From Pseudomonadota bacterium (GTDB lineage Bacteria; Bdellovibrionota; UBA2428): a stretch of DNA of 36,870 nt. The DNA lies in contig JAGNHS010000030.1 of the NCBI GenBank assembly GCA_018001635.1, positions 1-36,870 on the forward strand, written 5' to 3'. Positions 31,622-36,870 of this stretch are shown one piece after another (the first letter of the stretch is position 1; every line of letters starts with the position of its first letter). A model generated the notes under the pieces. That model did no database searches and was not told the origin of the DNA. It worked only from the letters and a program-made list of their open reading frames with translations. The position numbers and the translations under genes are program-made.

Positions 31622-33682
31622 TTATAAATTGGCAAGAGATTGAAAAGAAGCGACATCTTCTTGAGTCAGCACGCGAAGACCAAGCCTTTCTGAAGCTCTT
31701 CTTTTAGCTTCAGCACCAATCACTCCGTGAAAATCTCCGTCTAAATCAATTTGCGCAGTACCGGCTGTGCGACTAATTAAAGGCTTAAAATTCATAGATC
31801 TCATCAAATTCTGAAAAGTTATAGCCAGGCTCAGAGCTGCAGAATCAGTTTCGCCAACATCGTATTCAGGGAACTCACAATATAGTGTAAAATTTCTTTT
31901 CTTTGCATCTTCCATAGTAGGGTCAACTTCACATAGCGTTTTTAAAACTCTTCTGCTCAATCCAAGTGCTTTAGTGGCGATCGACCCCCGCGCATCGATC
32001 ACTCCATGTCCCAGTGTTGAACACAACCAATAGGGCAAGCAAAAACCACTTACTTCATCTTCGCTACAAGCCAAAAAATATCCTCGATTCCAATGTGGAA
32101 GCTGATTCCATTCAACGAATCGATCATGAGTCACGTATACAATCCTTAAATCACTAGAAAGTGCCAAAAGAGTTTCCCTACAAAGATTAAGAGTGCTTGC
32201 ATCAAGGCTACTAAAAGCTTCATCTAAAAATAAAAAATCAATTTTTTCGGGGAAATCAGCCCAGAGCCTAAACCATGCCAACAAATTTACCTCACCAGCC
32301 GAGAGAGTCATTTGCGCAGAGTTATTTTCGGGATATTTTTCATTCAGTTTTTCTAAAACCACTCTCCATCTTTCAACTATAGGGAAGGGCAGCCTTTTAG
32401 ACATTTCATTATAAATTTTTTCTGCCTTATGGGTATTTAGCGAAGTTTTTTGAGGACCCAAAACCTGCGCCAGAAAACCTTTGAATTCCTCAAAACAAGG
32501 TGCTGAAGGCGATAAGTAGTAGCAACCGCGCTCAAATAAAAAATTCCGAGCTTCTACTAATTTACTTTGCTCTACGAAAGAATTACTTTCCTGCAAACTA
32601 CACAAACTTCGCAATAGAGTGCTTTTTCCACTTCCATTGGGTGCATGAATTACAGAAAGCCCAGCAGCCGAGCTGATATTAATTTCCACACCAGACAAAT
32701 TAAAACTAATTTCTTTAGTATTTACAGTTCTTAGAGGTTCTAATCTATCATTTATATTTTCGGAATTATCAGTTTCATTCTTTTTTAGAATAAGGGCTAA
32801 AGCATTATTTTCGCGTTTCAAACGTAAGTTTTCAATCAGTCCCTGAACAGAACGAATCACATATTGCGAGACTCCCATCCATACAAATAACACATAGAGT
32901 GGTAGTTGCTGCGTGAACATAAGCCAAGCAAAGACTCCAAAGCTCAGTAAATAGGGTAATTCAATGAGCCACTGTGAAATGAAATTATTTCTCATTGTAA
33001 ATTTAAATACTCGCATTTTCACTCTTGAAAACTCTTGAAAACGATCACGAATCCATGAAGTTTTCTCATTTTTCCAAAGCTGTGAAAGTTCTGGGTGGGC
33101 TAAATAATTATGAAACCATTTATTAAACTTATCTGTTGCAGTTTCGTTTTCGCTAAGCAGATGGCTATAGCTCTGCTGCCATAAACGATGACTCAACCAT
33201 GTTCCGCAAGCTAATAAAGAAAAAACTGACAAGCCTAAAGTCATTTGCGGACCCCAAAACGACAGTATCGACAAGACTGCTGAAAAAACAAAAAGGGATT
33301 GATTGCGTAGCATTGTCAAAGAATTCGAATAATATCTTGGGGCTCTCTCAGTAATGTTTTGAAATATTTCTTGGCGATTTTGAGATTTTTCTAAACTCAA
33401 CTTCAAGGGGACCTCAGTCTCCTGCATTTCCCAAAATTTCAGTGCCCAGTATGAAGTTAAATTTGAGTGAAGTGCATTAAAACAAAGTGCCAGTAACTTA
33501 AAAATTGCGAACGGTAAAATAAGTAATATTAGCATCTGAGAATAATCCGTGATCGATCCAATCCCAGAAATGACCTTGCCTTCAAAGCGAAAAGCCCAAT
33601 ACGCTAATAGCAATTCAACTACTACTAACGTTGCTAAAGATAATTTCCTAACTAAACTTACATTTTTCATTTTATTTAACAT
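31622..33682 (-). CDS. ABC exporter half-transporter with a C-terminal Lon-like domain
   Basis: Residues about 15-285 are a six-helix ABC transmembrane domain and about 325-535 the nucleotide-binding domain: Walker A APNGSGKST (347-355), signature LSAGE (460-464, one change from LSGGE), Walker B FLFLDEA (483-489) and switch His519. After a normal end near residue 540 there are about 145 extra residues. They match the Lon/S5-fold proteolytic domain: YCEFPEYDVGETDSAALSLAI aligns with the Lon block ending GPSAG (candidate catalytic Ser614), and a GTAQIDLDG strand is followed by VIGAEAKRRAS (Lys660, offset by one or two positions from the Lon Lys). There is no N-terminal C39 peptidase. It overlaps the ATP-grasp gene by 11 nt. 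Export, and perhaps cleavage, of the modified peptide is inferred. Confidence 0.8.
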   Translation of the reverse strand: MLNKMKNVSLVRKLSLATLVVVELLLAYWAFRFEGKVISGIGSITDYSQMLILLILPFAIFKLLALCFNALHSNLTSYWALKFWEMQETEVPLKLSLEKSQNRQEIFQNITERAPRYYSNSLTMLRNQSLFVFSAVLSILSFWGPQMTLGLSVFSLLACGTWLSHRLWQQSYSHLLSENETATDKFNKWFHNYLAHPELSQLWKNEKTSWIRDRFQEFSRVKMRVFKFTMRNNFISQWLIELPYLLSFGVFAWLMFTQQLPLYVLFVWMGVSQYVIRSVQGLIENLRLKRENNALALILKKNETDNSENINDRLEPLRTVNTKEISFNLSGVEINISSAAGLSVIHAPNGSGKSTLLRSLCSLQESNSFVEQSKLVEARNFLFERGCYYLSPSAPCFEEFKGFLAQVLGPQKTSLNTHKAEKIYNEMSKRLPFPIVERWRVVLEKLNEKYPENNSAQMTLSAGEVNLLAWFRLWADFPEKIDFLFLDEAFSSLDASTLNLCRETLLALSSDLRIVYVTHDRFVEWNQLPHWNRGYFLACSEDEVSGFCLPYWLCSTLGHGVIDARGSIATKALGLSRRVLKTLCEVDPTMEDAKKRNFTLYCEFPEYDVGETDSAALSLAITFQNLMRSMNFKPLISRTAGTAQIDLDGDFHGVIGAEAKRRASERLGLRVLTQEDVASFQSLANL

Positions 33683-34688
33683 CCATTAGATATTCTAAAA
33701 TTCGTTGACTTAAGGGAATTTCAAACGATGTGTTTTTTTCATACCAGGCCCATCCTGGTCCAGGGTTGGCTTCTAAACACCAATAAACACCTTTAGAATC
33801 TAGAATAAAATCCATACCCATCAATGGACAACGTTCAATGTCTTGAACTGCCATACAAAAATCTTTTAATTCTTGAGGCATGTGATGCTCTCTCATTGTC
33901 CAGCCCCCACTGGCGTATCTATAATCGGCTGTATTTTCGCCACCTAAAATTTCTACAGGCCAGAACTCTCCGTTAAAGCAATGTATGCGTATATTTCGCC
34001 CAAGTATTTTTTCTTGAAAAAGTGAGGGTAGGTCGCTTGGTCCAGATTGGTTAAGACTGTAAAATTGATTTTGATCTACAACCTGCGAACGAATTCCTGA
34101 TAAAGATTTTACGATTGCAGATTTTGGTAAAAATTCAGACCAAGCTTGAGCTTCATTTGAACAAGTTTTGAGCAAATAGGTTGGGGGAAGTTTCACAAGA
34201 CTAAGATTGAGTTTATCTATAGCTCGTCTTAAAGAAAACTGACTTTGATAAAGCTTTGATTCATTGGCTTGCTGATCGCAAGGTCGACACAATAATCTTC
34301 CTCTCCAAGCACTGATAATATCAAAAAACTCTCCAATGGCCGTAAAGCGAACGTCATCTGACTCCACCATGGCGCCTCGCAAATATACAGACCTCGGAGT
34401 GATTTGTTGCGAAGCAATACTGATTCGCAATTCACCGTTAAGCAGGGAGTAATTCCATTGAGTTAAAATATTATCTAAACTCAAAAACACTACGGGGTCG
34501 TTAGGTGTTAATTGAGTTGCAAGATGTTTTAAAACAAAATCATTAGCAGGACCAATACAAACAGCTGGATTAATTATGCCCAATTTTGTAGATGGCCGAC
34601 TACTTGCTTTTAAATTCTCTTCTTTGAGTCGAGCGCCTCGTACAGCAGGACGAAGATCGGGTGTAATAAATGTTCTGAGCGTGTTCAT
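33672..34688 (-). CDS. ATP-grasp peptide ligase, MvdC/MvdD (graspetide synthetase)-like
   Basis: This is a 338-residue RimK-like ATP-grasp enzyme. Visible elements are a VYLRG segment (101-105) like the N-terminal WYRR of microviridin ligases, an ATP-binding Lys194 (AIVKSLSG), the hinge QEKI (225-228), the strand pair RIHCFNGEFWPVEI, a D-X-R motif DYR (255-257), and the metal sites GMDF (Asp293) and CLEANPGPGWAWYE (Glu306, Asn308). In graspetide synthetases these activate Asp/Glu side chains with ATP for attack by Ser, Thr or Lys, making omega-ester or omega-amide rings. The likely substrate is the heptad-repeat peptide at 36040-36198. It overlaps the degenerate partner gene upstream by 4 nt. 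Confidence 0.85.
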   Translation of the reverse strand: MNTLRTFITPDLRPAVRGARLKEENLKASSRPSTKLGIINPAVCIGPANDFVLKHLATQLTPNDPVVFLSLDNILTQWNYSLLNGELRISIASQQITPRSVYLRGAMVESDDVRFTAIGEFFDIISAWRGRLLCRPCDQQANESKLYQSQFSLRRAIDKLNLSLVKLPPTYLLKTCSNEAQAWSEFLPKSAIVKSLSGIRSQVVDQNQFYSLNQSGPSDLPSLFQEKILGRNIRIHCFNGEFWPVEILGGENTADYRYASGGWTMREHHMPQELKDFCMAVQDIERCPLMGMDFILDSKGVYWCLEANPGPGWAWYEKNTSFEIPLSQRILEYLMDVK

Positions 34689-35521
34689 TTTAAATATATT
34701 TCATTCACTTTATCGAATTGTTGAGTAGAAGAATAACTAGCAATGGGTAGGGGAGTTACTGAAGCTAATACAAATTTATTTTCGTTAATAAAAAGTAAAA
34801 TTTCAGCACTTTTAATTTCTAATTCACTTAATACTCGACAAGAAATTTCGCTAAGCTTTTCTGCTTCGAAGTTAGAATCTAGATGAGACTGATCGCATAA
34901 TGCAAAATCACCCATGGCATTAGAATAGATAACAACGCTACGACCCATTGGTCTTTTGATAAACAAGTTAGCACCTGACAAGGATTCATTAACTCTCCAT
35001 CTGGAAAAATCATAAATGTTAGATTCAACAGTTTCTTGAGCATCCCATTGAGGTCGAGTGCCACCTGCCACATAAGATGGGAGTTCTACTTGAATTTCTG
35101 ATAAAGTACTTCGAAGTCTCTCCCATAAGAGCGGCAATCCATAGAATCCATTTAAATATCCTAAAGCACTTGAGCTACGCGCTTCTTTTGAAACTGTTAT
35201 GACTAATCCCGAAACAAAAGCTTCGAATTCTCTTTTTGCATAATCTCGATCGACTTCAGAAAAGCGTGAAAAATAGGATTCAGGCAATTCTGTCATACGA
35301 CTGAAAATTTTTGAACCTGACTTAAGACTTATCTGACGATTGTCTTGCAATGTCATTTGCAAAACATCTTCAGCCTCGACATTAACTTTGATACTTTTAG
35401 CTTTGAGAATATTTTCGGGGCTAATACATGAAAAATCAAAATTGTGTAAGCTAGAAAGACGCTCTAGGCTTCCGATTACCGGATCCTTTACACTGTCACC
35501 TATAATCAAAAGCCTAGACAT
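34685..35521 (-). CDS. degenerate ATP-grasp-like partner protein
   Basis: The 278 residues follow the plan of the neighbouring ligase in worn form. A KIFSRMTELP segment (71-80) and an SEVDRDYAKREFEAFVSGL helix match the N-terminal pre-ATP-grasp part. LFIKRPMG (187-193) matches the ATP-binding lysine strand. A terminal AEILLFINENKFVLASVTP (239-257) aligns with the metal-binding end. There the required Glu and Asn are Ser254 and Thr256, and the D-X-R and hinge regions are missing, so catalysis is unlikely. GGAGG five bases before the ATG fixes the start. It may hold the precursor or regulate the active ligase, comparable to paired MvdC/MvdD but with one member inactivated (inference). Confidence 0.65.
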   Translation of the reverse strand: MSRLLIIGDSVKDPVIGSLERLSSLHNFDFSCISPENILKAKSIKVNVEAEDVLQMTLQDNRQISLKSGSKIFSRMTELPESYFSRFSEVDRDYAKREFEAFVSGLVITVSKEARSSSALGYLNGFYGLPLLWERLRSTLSEIQVELPSYVAGGTRPQWDAQETVESNIYDFSRWRVNESLSGANLFIKRPMGRSVVIYSNAMGDFALCDQSHLDSNFEAEKLSEISCRVLSELEIKSAEILLFINENKFVLASVTPLPIASYSSTQQFDKVNEIYLK

Positions 35522-35532
35522 ATCGCCTCCAA

Positions 35533-36030
35533 CTAACGAAAACTTATGAGTCCGCCTGTGAGTTTTATGAAAACTCTAGGAGCCTCATGCTTTGTGACAA
35601 AACTTGCAGCGGCTGGTCCATACTGACTTGTAATGACCAATCGTGAATCTGAAGTTTCTATCATGCCACCCAAAGTGTTCGCTTCTAAACGAGACACTTG
35701 GTCAAGCAGCGCACTTGAATCTTTAACCACAATCATTCCACCACCATGACTGATTTCGACATCAGACTTTAGAGGAAGACTAAGATTAAGAGTGGCACCT
35801 GAGGGGCACTTATTGGGATTCACATGATCTAAAGTCATAGTCTGAGCTTTTTTGCTCAAAGTGACTTCAGAATCGCATCCTGGCTTTTTGCTATAGCTAA
35901 ATTTTTCTGTATTCAAATTAGCATCAAAGCTCAAACGCAACTCACCTTTATCAACATTAACCTTTAGTGTTTCGCCCGAAGCGACTCCCATAACACAAAG
36001 ACTTAACAGCGAAATCGCAACGTTTTTCAT
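35533..36030 (-). CDS. periplasmic beta-rich accessory protein in the RiPP operon (DUF4097-like repeats)
   Basis: A signal peptide (about 1-19, cleavage near ASGE) leads into about 145 residues of short regular strands. The patterns LPLKSDVEISHGGGMIVVKD and RLEANTLGGMIETSDSRLVI resemble the stacked strands of DUF4097-type beta-solenoids. Two cysteines (in PGCDSEV and NKCPSG) could form a disulfide. Its AAGGAG overlaps the stop codon of the precursor gene, so it is translated right after it. Possible roles are binding, maturation or immunity toward the exported peptide; none is proven by sequence. Confidence 0.65.
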   Translation of the reverse strand: MKNVAISLLSLCVMGVASGETLKVNVDKGELRLSFDANLNTEKFSYSKKPGCDSEVTLSKKAQTMTLDHVNPNKCPSGATLNLSLPLKSDVEISHGGGMIVVKDSSALLDQVSRLEANTLGGMIETSDSRLVITSQYGPAAASFVTKHEAPRVFIKLTGGLISFR

Positions 36031-36039
36031 GTGTGCTCC

Positions 36040-36198
36040 TTAAAAAAGATACGTTGAAGCAGAAGTGGAGTGGGTGGCTTGAGAATTAATTTTTTCCTTG
36101 CCGTCGCTACTTCCTTCTTTACCGTCGCTACCGCCTTCTTTGCCATCGCTACCACCAATTCCAAATACAATTTTAGTTTTTAAAATTTCGTTGTTCAT
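36040..36198 (-). CDS. candidate graspetide-type precursor peptide with triplicated heptad core
   Basis: This short gene encodes 52 residues: an N-terminal MNNEILKTKIVFGI, then two GGSDGKE heptads and one GSSDGKE (residues 15-35), then KINSQATHSTSASTYLF. Each heptad holds a nucleophile pair (Ser, Lys) and an acid pair (Asp, Glu), the side chains that ATP-grasp ligases join as omega-esters or amides. A full GGAGG lies 7 nt before the ATG. Between repeats nearly all base changes are synonymous (six against one, Gly to Ser), so the peptide sequence is under selection. It is the first gene behind the sigma-54 promoter and is coupled to the next gene through TAAGGAG. It has no signal peptide, as expected for a peptide exported by its own ABC transporter. 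Confidence 0.85.
   Translation of the reverse strand: MNNEILKTKIVFGIGGSDGKEGGSDGKEGSSDGKEKINSQATHSTSASTYLF
36094..36156 (-). repeat. three 21-nt in-frame repeats in the precursor gene
   Basis: Codons 15-35 of the peptide gene are three tandem 21-nt units. Unit 1 and unit 2 differ at three third-codon positions only. Unit 3 differs from unit 2 at three silent sites and one Gly-to-Ser change. Confidence 0.9.
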
Positions 36199-36218
36199 TT
36201 GAATACCTCCTAAGTATT

Positions 36219-36241
36219 TTGAGTCTCTTCATGAGACTCAA
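36219..36241 (-). promoter_or_regulatory. 5' stem-loop in the precursor mRNA leader
   Basis: TTGAGTCTC (36219-36227) and GAGACTCAA (36233-36241) form a perfect 9-bp stem with a 5-nt loop. The start predicted from the sigma-54 element falls at about 36239, so the transcript begins with this hairpin, followed 8 nt later by the ribosome site at 36206-36210. It may protect the 5' end or gate translation. Confidence 0.65.
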
Positions 36242-36249
36242 GCTGAAGT

Positions 36250-36264
36250 GCACTAATCGTGCCA
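36250..36264 (-). promoter_or_regulatory. sigma-54 (RpoN) promoter of the RiPP operon
   Basis: On the minus strand the sequence TGGCACGATTAGTGC matches the consensus TGGCACG-N4-TTGC with one mismatch. It keeps the invariant GG (-24) and GC (-12) at the right distance. It lies 52 nt before the ATG of the precursor. Expression would need an enhancer-binding activator; none is encoded nearby. Confidence 0.78.
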
Positions 36265-36324
36265 ACGCCTGAAAGGACTTAAATTGTATTTGAGACTAAA
36301 TCTGAAAATTTTATTCCTATGTAG

Positions 36325-36338
36325 CGGATTGAAATCCG
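36325..36338. promoter_or_regulatory. palindromic candidate activator site
   Basis: CGGATT-GA-AATCCG is a perfect dyad about 60 nt upstream of the sigma-54 element. A second dyad, GATTA/TAATC, lies at 36373-36387. Enhancer-binding proteins often use such sites 80-200 nt upstream of the start. The remaining sequence up to 36501 shows no gene. Confidence 0.35.
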
Positions 36339-36501
36339 AGACTTCGGAAGCCACTCTGCGTAAACATAATAAGATTACTTAATAATCGTATCTGGTACGG
36401 CATTTTTAAATTTGTATATCATCTCAGTTTTCATAGGGAAAAAAATCCTAGTTTACATAATCGTTCTTGTATTATGAGGCTTTTTTTAGGGTAGGGCGCG
36501 C

Positions 36502-36867
36502 CTAGTTCTTTAGCCTAGTATCAGTGTGTGTTTTACCGCTTTGGCCGGGTCTTTGCGAGTTTGCGCCAGAGCTACTCGCTAGATTGGGCTCTCTAGCACC
36601 ATCCTTCAAAAGAGGAACAAGGCGCTGAAGCTCACAGGATCTATACCAGGCAAATAATTTCTTCTGCTTAGCAAGCATGGGATCGCCCTCATCAGGGCGA
36701 TTTAGAAAATCAAGCATTAGGCCTAAGCGTTTTATGAGCGCCAAAGCTAATTGCATTTTATAATAACCATCATCAACTTCTTTATCTAATTTAGTTTCAA
36801 GAGCTTTGATGTCTTTTTCTAAATCATCTTTGCTCATGAGTTTCGAAGGATTATAGAAATGAACCAA
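36502..36867 (-). CDS. hypothetical protein, possibly 5'-partial
   Basis: No family is recognised. The frame stays open to the window edge and the first usable start inside is a TTG at 36867, so the true 5' end may lie outside; an ATG at 36837 (MSKDDLEKD) is another option. About 80 residues are helical and charged, with KDDLEKDIKALETKLDKEVDD likely coiled-coil and LALALIKRLGLMLDFL amphipathic. The C-terminal 35 residues are a Ser/Gly/Asn/Gln-rich, probably disordered tail. It precedes the RiPP operon on the same strand but is separated by about 300 nt with its own promoter, so a link is not shown. Confidence 0.5.
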   Translation of the reverse strand: MVHFYNPSKLMSKDDLEKDIKALETKLDKEVDDGYYKMQLALALIKRLGLMLDFLNRPDEGDPMLAKQKKLFAWYRSCELQRLVPLLKDGAREPNLASSSGANSQRPGQSGKTHTDTRLKN

Positions 36868-36870
36868 AAT

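Noticed and set aside
31622..33682. C39-type peptidase in the exporter
   Set aside because: The N-terminus goes straight into membrane helices, with no Cys/His peptidase motif. The extra domain is at the C-terminus and looks Lon-like.
36040..36198. Lasso peptide, lanthipeptide or thiopeptide precursor
   Set aside because: No asparagine-synthetase-like cyclase, LanB/LanM or YcaO gene is present. The only modifying enzyme nearby is an ATP-grasp ligase, and the heptads have no Cys.
1..36870. tRNA, rRNA, CRISPR arrays, insertion sequences or attachment sites
   Set aside because: I saw no cloverleaf, no regularly spaced repeats, no transposase or integrase, and no flanking duplications. A covariance-model scan would be needed to exclude small RNAs fully.

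Overview
The window is AT-rich and densely packed. It is rich in genes for secreted and envelope proteins, including signal-peptide hypotheticals, lipoproteins, a beta-barrel candidate, a Slt-type lytic transglycosylase and HtpX. It also carries a protoporphyrin-route heme operon with an oxygen-dependent PPO. This mix fits a Gram-negative bacterium, most plausibly an AT-rich member of the Bdellovibrionota or a related former deltaproteobacterium. That placement is inference, because no rRNA or tRNA gene is present to fix it.

Layout. (1) 150-10046, tetrapyrrole block: hemA and a degenerate hemC paralogue on the plus strand converge on a minus-strand operon of lytic transglycosylase, hemC-hemD fusion, hemE, hemG and hemH, whose genes overlap or nearly touch. 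(2) 10167-19003: an MFS transporter, a large secreted unknown, a PLP aminotransferase, an outer-membrane-like protein plus lipoprotein pair, a ClpP, a GIY-YIG protein and a secreted CX5R phosphatase. (3) 19006-28424, accessory stretch: a secreted GNAT-like protein, an outer-membrane-like protein with a broken 5' end, a Cys-rich protein, a MAPEG protein, a regulator plus MFS exporter facing a small secreted peptide, an orphan histidine kinase, a protein with an internal domain duplication, a gene-poor patch with hairpins and a perfect 26-nt tandem repeat, and a secreted SGNH hydrolase. Several of these genes appear to have leaderless mRNAs. (4) 28473-31605: a metallothionein-like Cys-rich peptide, a small lipoprotein, htpX, terC and a small membrane protein. 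(5) 31622-36264: the most interesting region.

Region 5 reads as an undescribed ribosomal-peptide (RiPP) pathway of the graspetide (omega-ester peptide) type. A 52-residue precursor gene (36040-36198) holds three tandem heptads, GGSDGKE, GGSDGKE and GSSDGKE. It is preceded by a near-consensus sigma-54 promoter and a perfect 5' stem-loop. Downstream come a periplasmic accessory protein, a degenerate ATP-grasp-like partner, an intact MvdC/MvdD-like ATP-grasp ligase, and an ABC exporter carrying a C-terminal Lon-like (S5-fold) domain in place of the N-terminal C39 peptidase usual in peptide exporters. The inferred pathway is: the ligase closes side-chain ester or amide links between Ser/Lys and Asp/Glu in the heptads, the exporter moves the product out, and its Lon-like domain may process it.

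A second notable point is the pair of HemC proteins. The operon copy keeps both the dipyrromethane-cofactor Cys and the catalytic Asp. The copy beside hemA has lost both (to Gly and Glu) and carries a long basic N-terminal extension, so it probably has a non-catalytic role.
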